Positions 1 through 9,406 of a DNA stretch of 64,000 nucleotides are shown here, piece by piece. Origin of the DNA: Aeromicrobium sp. 9AM (GTDB taxonomy: Bacteria; Actinomycetota; Actinomycetes; Propionibacteriales; Nocardioidaceae); the NCBI RefSeq assembly GCF_902506105.1, contig NZ_LR733304.1, positions 2,677,832 through 2,741,831 on the forward strand. The letters are read 5' to 3'. Within the stretch, counting starts at the first letter, position 1, and each line of letters opens with the position of its first letter. The notes under the pieces are model-generated. The model was not told where the DNA came from. It ran no database searches and saw only the letters and a list, made by a program, of their open reading frames with translations. Position numbers and translations under genes: made by a program.

Positions 1-576
1 GTTGTCGTTGATCAGCAGGTCCGCGCGACCCTGGACCACCAGAGCAGCAGCCTGCGAGAACCCCTCGACGGCCTGGATCTTGGCACCGGCCTTGCGCGCG
101 ACGTCGGCCCAGCTCGTCGTGGTGGACTCAGCGGCGGTCTTGCCCTTGACGTCCTTCAGGGTCTTGATGCCCTTGGTGCCCTTCTTGACCACGATGACGC
201 CACGCGAGTACGTGTACGTCGTACCGAGGCCGTACTTGGCATCGCGTTCAGGATTGAAGGTGACCTGGTTGGCGATGACGTCGATACGCTTGGCCTCGAG
301 TGCGGCGAAGATCGCGTCGAACTGCGTCTCGACGAACTTCAGGCGCCAGCCGGCCTTCTTGGCGACCGCCTTGATGACCTCGATGTCGAAGCCCGTGAGC
401 TTGTTGGACTTGGCGTCGTGGAACGAGAACGGCGGATAGACGCCCTCGGTGCCGACACGCACGACGGGACGGTCATCGGCCTGGGCCAGATGTGTCGCGG
501 TCGCGGAGGCGCTGCCGACCGGCAGCACGACCAACCCCACGAACGCCAGGACGAGCAGCCTCACGGCATGGCGCAT
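1..576 (-). CDS. Amino-acid ABC transporter substrate-binding protein (C-terminus cut by window edge)
   Basis: Family 3 periplasmic-type binding protein that would deliver a polar amino acid to an ABC permease outside the membrane. The first 192 codons are present and continue past base 1. The ATG (574-576) follows an AGAGGAGA ribosome site. A hydrophobic signal peptide covers about residues 4-26 and has no lipobox cysteine. Family motifs visible are VGTEGVYPPFSF (about 42-53), TGFDIEV, and a late QGRADLLIND segment that usually lines the ligand cleft. Its permease and ATPase would be expected to the left of the window. The substrate cannot be read from the sequence; cystine or another polar amino acid is typical of the family. 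Confidence 0.85.
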   Translation of the reverse strand, partial: MRHAVRLLVLAFVGLVVLPVGSASATATHLAQADDRPVVRVGTEGVYPPFSFHDAKSNKLTGFDIEVIKAVAKKAGWRLKFVETQFDAIFAALEAKRIDVIANQVTFNPERDAKYGLGTTYTYSRGVIVVKKGTKGIKTLKDVKGKTAAESTTTSWADVARKAGAKIQAVEGFSQAAALVVQGRADLLINDN

Positions 577-669
577 TGCGTCTCCTCTGTGGTGGTCCAC
601 CGAGGGTTTCCCCGATAGACGTGACAGTAGCCCTGAAACGACGAGCCTGCCGATGTCTCGCCGGTCGGA

Positions 670-1419
670 CTACTTCTTCCGCCGCTCGAGGAAGGCGCTC
701 ATGGCCTCACGCGCCTCGTCGCTCGCGAACAGCTCGGCCGACAGGGCGGCGACCTCGTCGCCGCGCTCGTCGATGCGGGCCACGAGATCGCGGTTGAGGA
801 TCCGCTTGCTCTCGCGCAGGCCCTGCGGGTACGCCTTGCAGAGGTCCGCGAGGACGCGCGCGATCTCCGCCTCCAGCTCGTTGTCGGGCACCGCGCGCGT
901 GATGAGGCCGACCTGGGCCGCCTCCGCAGCGTCGAACGTACGGGCGGTCAGGAACAGGTCGCCGGCCGCACGGTCGCTGAACCGCGGGATGAGGCTCAGC
1001 GAGATGATCGCCGCCGCCAGTCCCAGACGTACCTCGGTCAGCTGGAACGACACCGACTCCGCGGCGATGACGATGTCGGCCGCGCCGACGATGCCGAGGC
1101 CCCCGGCTCGTACCGGTCCACCCAGCTCGACGACGACGGGCTTGGCCGCCGTGGCGATCTGGCGCTGCAGCGTGACGATGGCCTTGGCGCCCTCGGCCAT
1201 GCCGCCAGCGACCGCCTCGGTCATGTCCGCGCCGGAGCAGAAGACCGTGCCGGCCGAGCGGATCAGGATCGCCTTGGCCTGCGGATCGGCGTCGGCCGTT
1301 GCGAGGTGCGCGGCGAGCTCGCTGACGAGCTGCTTGCTCAGCGCGTTGCGGTTGCGCTCGCTGTCGAGCGTGATCGTCGCAACCTGGTCGGCCACCTCGA
1401 GGTGCACCAGCTCAGTCAT
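670..1419 (-). CDS. Enoyl-CoA hydratase/isomerase family protein, last gene of the acyl-CoA carboxylase operon
   Basis: A 249-residue crotonase-fold protein, normal length for the family, predicted to act on an unsaturated acyl-CoA in the cytoplasm. The ATG at 1419 follows a GAAAGG site 92 nt after the acyl-CoA dehydrogenase gene. The oxyanion-hole segment (SAGTVFCSGADM) and the TEVRLGL segment carrying the second catalytic glutamate are present. The usual first glutamate is missing: the segment reads AGGLGIVGAAD instead of GGG-x-E. It occupies the position of echA7 in the M. tuberculosis accA2/accD2 locus, as I recall that order. It could be a hydratase with altered chemistry or an isomerase. 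Family is sure; substrate is inferred. Confidence 0.88.
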   Translation of the reverse strand: MTELVHLEVADQVATITLDSERNRNALSKQLVSELAAHLATADADPQAKAILIRSAGTVFCSGADMTEAVAGGMAEGAKAIVTLQRQIATAAKPVVVELGGPVRAGGLGIVGAADIVIAAESVSFQLTEVRLGLAAAIISLSLIPRFSDRAAGDLFLTARTFDAAEAAQVGLITRAVPDNELEAEIARVLADLCKAYPQGLRESKRILNRDLVARIDERGDEVAALSAELFASDEAREAMSAFLERRKK

Positions 1420-1511
1420 GTTCTGCCTTTCAGATCCCGCTGGCAGTGACGTTTCGGTCGCGAATCGCCGTATGAGGCCGACGCAAACGTCACTCCCAGC
1501 GGGGTTTCTTC

Positions 1512-2672
1512 TTAGTAGGACTTCGGGAGGCCCAGGGAGAACTGGGCGATGAAGTTGAGCACCATCTCCTTGCTGACCGGTGCGATGCGGGACAGGCGCG
1601 AGCCCGCGAGCATCTGCACCAGACCGTACTCGTTGGCCAGGCCGTTGCCGCCATGCGTCTGGATCGCCCGGTCGACGGCGTTGCACACGGCCTCGCCCGC
1701 GGCGTACTTCGCCATGTTGGCCGCCTCGCCGGCCGCCATGAAGTCACCGGCGACATACAGGGCCGCCGCCTTCTGGGTCATGAGCCGGGCCATCTCGATC
1801 TCGATGAACGTCTGCGCGAGCGGGTGCGCGATCGCCTGGTGCGAGCCGATCGGCGCCTTCCAGACCTGGCGCTGCTTGGCGTACTCGCACGCCTTGGCCA
1901 GGGCGAGCCGGGCGGTGCCGGTCGCGAACGCCGCGCCCATGATCCGCTCGGGGTTGAGCCCGGCGAAGAGCTGGTCGATGCCGGCGTCCTCGCTGCCGAT
2001 CAGGGTGTCGGCCGGCACGCGTACGTCGTCGAAGAACAGCGTGAACTGCTTCTCCGGCGACGTGATGCCCATGTCGATCTGCTGGTACGTGAAGCCCTCG
2101 ACATCGGTCGGCACGAGGAACAGCGCCGGCTTGAGGTTGCCGGTCCTGGCGTCCTCCGTGCGCGCGACGACGAGCACGTGGCTGGCCTCGTCGACGCCGG
2201 AGATGTACGTCTTGGTGCCCTTGAGGCGCCAGCCGTCGTCCTCGCGGTACGCCGTGGTGATGATCTGGTGGGAGTTGGATCCGGCGTCGGGCTCGGTGAT
2301 CGAGAACGCGAACGTCGAGGTGCCGTCGGCGAGACCGGGCAGCCAGCGCTCCTTCTGCGCCTGAGTGCCGTACTGCGTGATGATCGTGCCGACGATCGCC
2401 GGGGAGACGACCATCAGCAGCAACGGACTGCCGGCCGCGGCCAGCTCCTCGCAGACCGCGGCGAGGTCGCCGATGTCGCCGCCACCACCGCCGAACTCCT
2501 CCGGCACGGCGACGCCGAGATAGCCGAGCTTGCCGGCTTCGGCCCACAGCTCGGTCGTCTTGCGGCCTTCCTTAGCGGCCTGCTCGAAGTAGTCGCGGCC
2601 GTACTTCGCGCCGAGGTCGGCCACGGCCTTGCGCAGCGCGAGGCGCTCGTCGGACTCGGTGAAGTTGTTCAT
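1512..2672 (-). CDS. Acyl-CoA dehydrogenase (FadE12-like position)
   Basis: FAD-dependent acyl-CoA dehydrogenase of 386 residues, full length for the family, introducing an alpha-beta double bond into an acyl-CoA. The ATG (2670-2672) overlaps the stop of the carboxylase alpha gene as ATGA and follows GGAAC, so translation is probably coupled. Visible motifs are the FAD/substrate loop SITEPDAGSNSHQ, the middle strand GTKTYISG, and near the C-terminus SRIAPVSKEMVLNF, where the glutamate sits at the usual catalytic position. It is the second acyl-CoA dehydrogenase of the operon, the other lying at 6501-7652. Two dehydrogenases flanking one carboxylase suggest successive desaturations of a branched substrate. 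Confidence 0.9.
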   Translation of the reverse strand: MNNFTESDERLALRKAVADLGAKYGRDYFEQAAKEGRKTTELWAEAGKLGYLGVAVPEEFGGGGGDIGDLAAVCEELAAAGSPLLLMVVSPAIVGTIITQYGTQAQKERWLPGLADGTSTFAFSITEPDAGSNSHQIITTAYREDDGWRLKGTKTYISGVDEASHVLVVARTEDARTGNLKPALFLVPTDVEGFTYQQIDMGITSPEKQFTLFFDDVRVPADTLIGSEDAGIDQLFAGLNPERIMGAAFATGTARLALAKACEYAKQRQVWKAPIGSHQAIAHPLAQTFIEIEMARLMTQKAAALYVAGDFMAAGEAANMAKYAAGEAVCNAVDRAIQTHGGNGLANEYGLVQMLAGSRLSRIAPVSKEMVLNFIAQFSLGLPKSY

Positions 2673-4627
2673 GATGTTCCTTCGTTCGTTGAGCTCGTCG
2701 ACACGTGGATGACTGCGAGGACTGCGCCGGACTCGACCTGGCTGCCCGGCGTGACCGACAGCTCGGACACGACGCCGTCGGTTGGTGCGGTGATGGTGTG
2801 TTGCATCTTCATGGCCTCGAGGACGACGACCACGTCGCCCTTGCTGACGTGTTGCCCGTCGGCGACGGCGACGCTGATGACGGCTGCGGGCATCGGCGCG
2901 AGCAGCGACCCCTCGGCGACGACGTCCGCAGGGTCGACGAATCTCGGCGCGGGCGTGAGGGTGATCGAGCCGTCCGGCCCGTCGACGTCGACCCACCCGT
3001 CACCGACCAGGACCTCGTACGTCTCGGTGATGCCGTCGACATCGAGCACGACGCGGGTCGGGCTCGCCTCGACGACGGTGACTCCCTCGAGGTCGTGCTG
3101 CACGAACCCAGCCGAGTAGGAGACGGTGAGCTCATCGGTCCTTGAGCTTGTCGAAAGGACGTACGTCCGGGTGCGGGGTTGGCTCGGGACGTTGCGGAAC
3201 GCTGTGGGGATCCGGCCGAGGACCGTCGCGTTCGCGGTTGCCGTCGTGGCCTCGGCCAGTGCCGCAGCGAGTGCCGTCAGACGTACGGCCCGCTCGTCGA
3301 GCGACGGCTTGGTCCACTCAGCGAGTCGTTCGTCGAGCAACGCCGTATGAATGCGTGCAGCGGCGAACTCCTCGTCGGCGAGGATCGACCGGAGGAAGTC
3401 GAGGTTGGTCGAGACGCCGTGGATGCGCGTACGCCTGAGGGCGTCACCAAGCTTCCGCAGCGCGGTGGCCCGGTCGGCACCGTGGGCCACGACCTTCGCG
3501 AGCATCGCGTCGTAGTGGATGCCGACGACCGAACCTGACTCGACGCCGGAGTCGACGCGCACATCGTGCGGGACCTCGAACGTACGGACCGTGCCGGTCT
3601 GCGGCTGCCAGTCGTCAGCCGGGTCCTCGGCGTAGAGCCGCACCTCGATCGAATGCCCGCGGGGACCAGCCGGCTCCTCGCCGAGCTGCGCGCCCTCGGC
3701 GACCCGGATCTGCTCGGCGACGAGGTCGATGCCGAACACCTCCTCGGTCACCGGGTGCTCCACCTGGAGCCGGGTGTTCATCTCGAGGAAGTACGCCTTG
3801 CCGGTGTCGAGGTGCGCGTCGGCGACGAGGAACTCGACAGTGCCGGCGCCGACATAGTCGACCGCCTTGACCGCGGCGCGGGCCGCGTCGTGGAGCGCCG
3901 TGCGTACGGGATCGCTGACGGCAGGCGCGGGTGCCTCCTCGACGACCTTCTGGTGGCGGCGCTGGATCGAGCAGTCGCGGTCGCCGACGACCCAGCACGT
4001 GCCGTGGGTGTCGGCCATGACCTGCACCTCGATGTGGCGCGCGGTCGGCAGGTAGGGCTCGACGAACACCGTGGCGTCGCCGAACGTCGACAGCGCCTCG
4101 GCACCAGCAGCGGCGAGCTCACCCTCGAGGTCGGCTGGGTCGGTCACGACGCGCATGCCCCGGCCGCCACCTCCGGCCGACGCCTTGACGAGGAGCGGAA
4201 AGTCTTCGGCTCTCGCGGCCTCCGCGTCGACCGACAGGATCGGCACGCCGCCGGCAGCCATCAGCTCCTTGGCGCGGATCTTCGAACCCATCGCGTCGAT
4301 CGTCTCCGGCGCGGGGCCGATCCAGGTGAGTCCCGCGTCGATCACGGCGCGGGCGAAGTCGGCGTTCTCGGACAGGAAGCCGTAGCCGGGGTGGATCGCG
4401 TCGGCGCCGGCCTTGAGCGCGGCGGCGATGACCAGGTCACCCCGCAAGTAGGTGTCCGTGGGGGCGTTGCCGGGCAGACGTACGGCGAGGTCGGCCTCCC
4501 GGACGAAGGGGGCACCGGCGTCGGCGTCGGAGTGCACCGCGACGGTGCGGATGCCGAGCTCGCGGCACGTCCGGAAGACGCGCCTGGCGATCTCGCCACG
4601 GTTGGCGACCAGGATGGACGTGATCAT
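2669..4627 (-). CDS. accA2: Biotin-dependent acyl-CoA carboxylase alpha subunit (biotin carboxylase plus BCCP)
   Basis: This 652-residue protein uses ATP and bicarbonate to carboxylate its own biotin, then passes CO2 to the beta subunit. Residues 1-450 form the biotin carboxylase (start MITSILVANRGEIARR, glycine-rich ASAGGGGRGM loop, ERDCS-like GDRDCSIQRRHQK). The C-terminal BCCP domain has EAMKMQ with the biotinyl lysine at residue 607. Unusually, two copies of a dispersed intergenic repeat lie inside the frame: one encodes LSTSSR near residues 490-496, the other the last residues STSSTNEGTS, beyond the point where BCCP domains normally end. The beta subunit lies upstream across a 145-nt gap that also holds repeats. 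The symbol follows the mycobacterial locus and is by synteny only. Confidence 0.92.
   Translation of the reverse strand: MITSILVANRGEIARRVFRTCRELGIRTVAVHSDADAGAPFVREADLAVRLPGNAPTDTYLRGDLVIAAALKAGADAIHPGYGFLSENADFARAVIDAGLTWIGPAPETIDAMGSKIRAKELMAAGGVPILSVDAEAARAEDFPLLVKASAGGGGRGMRVVTDPADLEGELAAAGAEALSTFGDATVFVEPYLPTARHIEVQVMADTHGTCWVVGDRDCSIQRRHQKVVEEAPAPAVSDPVRTALHDAARAAVKAVDYVGAGTVEFLVADAHLDTGKAYFLEMNTRLQVEHPVTEEVFGIDLVAEQIRVAEGAQLGEEPAGPRGHSIEVRLYAEDPADDWQPQTGTVRTFEVPHDVRVDSGVESGSVVGIHYDAMLAKVVAHGADRATALRKLGDALRRTRIHGVSTNLDFLRSILADEEFAAARIHTALLDERLAEWTKPSLDERAVRLTALAAALAEATTATANATVLGRIPTAFRNVPSQPRTRTYVLSTSSRTDELTVSYSAGFVQHDLEGVTVVEASPTRVVLDVDGITETYEVLVGDGWVDVDGPDGSITLTPAPRFVDPADVVAEGSLLAPMPAAVISVAVADGQHVSKGDVVVVLEAMKMQHTITAPTDGVVSELSVTPGSQVESGAVLAVIHVSTSSTNEGTS
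2682..2703 (+). repeat. Degenerate copy of the TTCGACAAGCTCAA repeat at the 3' end of the carboxylase alpha gene
   Basis: The sequence TTCGTTGAGCTCGTCGACAC is a diverged copy of the dispersed element seen cleanly at 19267-19331 and 20384-20400. It encodes the last codons of the carboxylase alpha subunit (STSSTNE) and lies just upstream of the overlapping start of the next gene, so it probably entered the 3' end of the reading frame. Confidence 0.6.
3139..3159 (+). repeat. Intragenic copy of the TTGAGCTTGTCGAAAGG repeat
   Basis: The core CCTTGAGCTTGTCGAAAGG matches one arm of the inverted pair at 19267-19331. Here it is inside the carboxylase alpha coding region, in frame, encoding LSTSSR in the segment between the biotin carboxylase and BCCP domains. 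Other copies in the window lie between genes or at gene ends. Confidence 0.8.
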
Positions 4628-4650
4628 GCGGGATCTCCTCTTCGGTCCCC

Positions 4651-4767
4651 AATGAGGCCGCCAGCGGCCGAATGTGAGCGAAGCGAGGGGACGTCACGTG
4701 AGATCGCCTCGGTCGCTGGCGCTCCCTCACGGTCGGCCGCGGACGGCCTCCCTGGCGGACGATTGAT
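4651..4767 (+). repeat. Intergenic repeat cluster between carboxylase alpha and beta genes
   Basis: The 145-nt gap between the two carboxylase genes holds an imperfect inverted pair, GGCCGCCAGCGGCCGA near 4656 and TCGGCCGCGGACGGCC near 4733, and the module TCGGTCGCTGGCGCTCCC at 4709-4726, which recurs in both orientations at 21814-21831, 21999-22017 and 22033-22050. No reading frame or promoter is evident. Transcribed RNA could fold into a strong hairpin within the operon. Confidence 0.7.
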
Positions 4768-4772
4768 TGCGC

Positions 4773-6362
<1,590 letters not shown>

Positions 6363-6386
6363 ACGACTACCCCTCGCGACGGTGCT

Positions 6387-6483
6387 GGTTTCGAGGCTTC
6401 GCTCGCAGAGCTCGCTACGCACCTCAACCAGCGGGCTCCGGTGGTTGAGGTGCGAGGCCGCCCGCGGCCGAGCCTCGAAACCA
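6387..6483 (+). repeat. Head-to-head GGTTTCGAGG / CACCTCAACCA repeat pair inside the operon
   Basis: Two copies of one element face each other in the 138-nt gap between the beta subunit and the upstream dehydrogenase gene. GGTTTCGAGGCT (6387-6398) pairs with AGCCTCGAAACC (6471-6482), and GCACCTCAACCA (6419-6430) with TGGTTGAGGTGC (6442-6453). The internal 20-mer CTTCGCTCGCAGAGCTCGCT at 6397-6416 is identical at 25892-25911 and 58778-58797. Related pairs lie at 38647-38733 and 63108-63152. Confidence 0.85.
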
Positions 6484-6500
6484 CGTCTGTATGGCTCATC

Positions 6501-7652
6501 TCAATATCCCAACAGCTTGGCGGCCAGGTCGTTCAGGACTTCGGTGGCGCCGCCGCCGATGCCGAGGATGCGGGCATCGCGGTAGTGCCGGTCGATCTCG
6601 GACTCGCGCATGTAGCCCATGCCGCCGAATATCTGCACGGCCTCGGAGACGACCCACTCGCACGCCTCGACCGACTGGTTCTTGGCGAGCACGGCATCGA
6701 GGATGACGGCCGGATCGGTCGGGTCCGCTGCGACTGCCCTCTCGACGGCCTGCCGGGTCAGCGCCCGGGCAGCAGCCGTACGCCGGTGCATGTCGACGAG
6801 CTTGTGGCGGATGACCTGGCGCGAGATCAGCGGCTTGCCGAACGTCTCGCGCTCGCGGGCGTACCCCACGGCGAGGTCGAGCGAGCGCTGCGCGGTCGCG
6901 TACGCCTGCACCGCCAGGCTGAGCCGCTCGCTGACGAACTGCTGCATCACCAGCACGAACCCGCCGTCGACCTCGCCCACGATGTTGCCGGCCGGTACAC
7001 GTACGTCGTCGAAGCTCAGCTCGGCGGTGTCGGAGCAGTGCCAGCCCATCTTCTTGAGCGGCCGGGCGACGGTGAACCCGGGTGTGCCCTTGTCGATGAC
7101 CAGCAGGCTGATGCCGCCATAGCCCTCGCCGCCGGTGCGCACGGCCGTCGTCACGAAGTCGGCGCGCACGCCCGAGGTGATGAACGTCTTGGCGCCGTTG
7201 ACGACGAAGTCGTCGCCATCGCGGACCGCACGCGTACGGATGTTGGCGACGTCCGAGCCGCCGCCGGGCTCAGTGATGCCGAGCGAGCCGATCAGCTCAC
7301 CCGCGAGCGTCGGGCGTACGTAACGGTCGATCAAGTCAGCGTTGCCCGACGCGACGATGTGCGGCAGCGCGATGCCGTGGGTGAACAGCGCGGCAATGAG
7401 CCCCGTCGACCCGCCGGCCTCGAGCACGGCCTCGCTGACGATCGCGGAGTCGATCAGGTCGCCGCCCTGGCCGCCGACCTCCTCGGGGAACGCGACACCG
7501 AGCAGTCCCGCGTCGGCTGCCTTCTGGTGCAGCTCGCGCGGCACCTCGCAGGCGTCCTCCCATGCCGGCAGGTGCGGGACGACTTCCTTCTCGGCGAACG
7601 AGGTGACCATGTCGCGCAGCGCCCGGCGCTCCGGCGTGTCCCAGGCACTCAC
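6501..7652 (-). CDS. Acyl-CoA dehydrogenase (FadE13-like position)
   Basis: A 383-residue acyl-CoA dehydrogenase. The GTG start (7650-7652) overlaps the stop of the AtuA-like gene as GTGA. Family motifs are SLGITEPGGGSDVANI (FAD loop), FVVNGAKTFITSG, and the C-terminal GGMGYMRE followed by GIGGGATEVLND, whose glutamate occupies the usual catalytic-base position. With the dehydrogenase at 1512-2672 it brackets the carboxylase genes. A plausible role is the first desaturation of a branched acyl-CoA before carboxylation, but the substrate cannot be told from sequence. Confidence 0.9.
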   Translation of the reverse strand: MSAWDTPERRALRDMVTSFAEKEVVPHLPAWEDACEVPRELHQKAADAGLLGVAFPEEVGGQGGDLIDSAIVSEAVLEAGGSTGLIAALFTHGIALPHIVASGNADLIDRYVRPTLAGELIGSLGITEPGGGSDVANIRTRAVRDGDDFVVNGAKTFITSGVRADFVTTAVRTGGEGYGGISLLVIDKGTPGFTVARPLKKMGWHCSDTAELSFDDVRVPAGNIVGEVDGGFVLVMQQFVSERLSLAVQAYATAQRSLDLAVGYARERETFGKPLISRQVIRHKLVDMHRRTAAARALTRQAVERAVAADPTDPAVILDAVLAKNQSVEACEWVVSEAVQIFGGMGYMRESEIDRHYRDARILGIGGGATEVLNDLAAKLLGY

Positions 7653-9406
7653 AGTGCGGCCTCGGCGATCGCGTCCGGCAGCAGCGACGCTGGGATCGCG
7701 CAGTCGCGGGCCCGCAACCACTCGCCGACGCCCTTGGCCTGAGGGTCGAGGCGGGTCGACGAGGCGACGCCCTCGCCGAGCAGTCCGTGGATCACGATGT
7801 TGACCGCGGCGAGGTTGGGCAGCGGGTGGATCTCGAGGTCGAGAGTGGCTGCCTCGCGGATCAGCTCGCGCACCGTCGCCTCGTCGAGGAACCCGGCCAG
7901 CCACGCGTACGCATCATCTCGAGCCGGGTGGCCGGCGGGGATCCACACGCCGACGTTGGCGTCGCCGCCCTTGTCGCCGGAGCGCGCGTGGGCGAGTCGG
8001 CCGAGCGGTGCTCGTACGGTCTCGGCCACCCAGTCGCCGACCGGCGCCGGCGACTCCTGCACGGCAGCCTCCGGCCAGGCGGTGTCGTCCTCAGGGCTGC
8101 TGACGGTCGATGGCGGGTCGATGTCCTCGCGGCGGCCGGCGGCGTGCACGACGACGTGGGGCACCTCGGACTGTGGGACGTACGCGGGACGGTAGATCCC
8201 ATAAGGCGTACCGGCCGAAGGTGGTCGCGTGACGCTGAAGCCGGGGTACGACGCGAGGGCCAGCTGGATCGCGGCATCGCTGAAGGCCCGGCCGACCGGG
8301 TCCGGCGACGCACTCTTGACGTGGCATCGCAGCAGTGAGGTGCCCTGCGCCTCGGTCGCCGGGTCGGGAGTGTCGGTGCGGTCGAGCTGCCACTCGACCG
8401 TCTCCGGCACCGTGCCGGCGGCCAGCGCGGCCTCCAGCTGGCGCTGGATCAGCTCGGCCTTCTCGGGGATGTCGAGCCCCGTGAGCAGGAACTCGACGCT
8501 GTTGCGGAACCCACCGAAGGCGTTGAGGCAGACCTTCGTCGTCGCCGGAGGCGGCTCGCCGACGACACCGGAGATGGCGACCCGATCGGGTCCCTCCTGG
8601 GTCAAGGTCATGGTGTCGAGCCGGGTCGACACATCGGGGCCGAGATAGGTGGGGCCGCCGATCTCGTAGACCAGCTGCGCCGTGACGGTGTCGATCGTGA
8701 CCGCGCCGCCGGTGCCGTCATGCTTCGTGATGACGACCGATCCGTCCTCCGCGATCTCGGCGATGGGGAACCCCAGTGGACGGGACGTGTCGATGTCGCG
8801 GAACCCGGAGAAGTTGCCACCCGTCGCCTGCGTGCCGCACTCGATGACGTGGCCTGCGACGACCGCGCCGGCGAGCTGGTCGAGGTCGTCGCGCCCCCAG
8901 CCGAAGTGCGCGATCGCCGGGCCGACGACGACCGACGCGTCAGTGACCCGGCCGGTGACCACCACGTCGGCCCCTCCCTCCACGGCCGACGCGATGCCGA
9001 ACGCACCGAGGTACGCGTTCGCGGTCATCACCTCACCGAACGAGAACTCGTCGGCGCGAGCCAGCAGGTCGTCACCCTCGACGTGCGCGATCGCGATGTC
9101 GAGGCCTTGCGACTCGGCGATCTCGCGCAGCTTGGCGGCGAGTCCCGCGGGGTTGAGCCCGCCGGCGTTGGCGACGATCCTGACGCCGCGCTCCTTGGCG
9201 AGGGCCATGGACTCGGTCATCTGCCTGACGAACGTCTTGGCGTAGCCCAGCGACTCGTCCTTCACGCGGTCGCGACCGAGGATCAGCATCGTGAGCTCGG
9301 CGAGGTAGTCGCCGGTCAGGTAGTCCAGGTCGCCGCCCTCGAGCATCTCGCGCATCGCCGAGATGCGGTCGCCGTAGTAGCCGGAGCAGTTGCCGACGCG
9401 GATCAT
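7649..9406 (-). CDS. AtuA-like (DUF1446) acyclic terpene utilisation family protein
   Basis: A 585-residue protein of the AtuA/DUF1446 family. It starts MIRVGNCSGYYGDR and continues LDYLTGDYLAELTM, both hallmarks of the N-terminal domain (about 1-370). The smaller C-terminal domain (about 485-585) carries ARSGDKGGDANVGV. AtuA is required for acyclic terpene growth in Pseudomonas, but its biochemical activity is not settled in what I know of the family. The ATG overlaps the preceding stop as ATGA, and its own stop overlaps the dehydrogenase start, so expression is tightly coupled. The neighbours suggest it handles a hydroxylated or carboxylated branched acyl-CoA intermediate; that is inference. 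Confidence 0.85.
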   Translation of the reverse strand: MIRVGNCSGYYGDRISAMREMLEGGDLDYLTGDYLAELTMLILGRDRVKDESLGYAKTFVRQMTESMALAKERGVRIVANAGGLNPAGLAAKLREIAESQGLDIAIAHVEGDDLLARADEFSFGEVMTANAYLGAFGIASAVEGGADVVVTGRVTDASVVVGPAIAHFGWGRDDLDQLAGAVVAGHVIECGTQATGGNFSGFRDIDTSRPLGFPIAEIAEDGSVVITKHDGTGGAVTIDTVTAQLVYEIGGPTYLGPDVSTRLDTMTLTQEGPDRVAISGVVGEPPPATTKVCLNAFGGFRNSVEFLLTGLDIPEKAELIQRQLEAALAAGTVPETVEWQLDRTDTPDPATEAQGTSLLRCHVKSASPDPVGRAFSDAAIQLALASYPGFSVTRPPSAGTPYGIYRPAYVPQSEVPHVVVHAAGRREDIDPPSTVSSPEDDTAWPEAAVQESPAPVGDWVAETVRAPLGRLAHARSGDKGGDANVGVWIPAGHPARDDAYAWLAGFLDEATVRELIREAATLDLEIHPLPNLAAVNIVIHGLLGEGVASSTRLDPQAKGVGEWLRARDCAIPASLLPDAIAEAAL

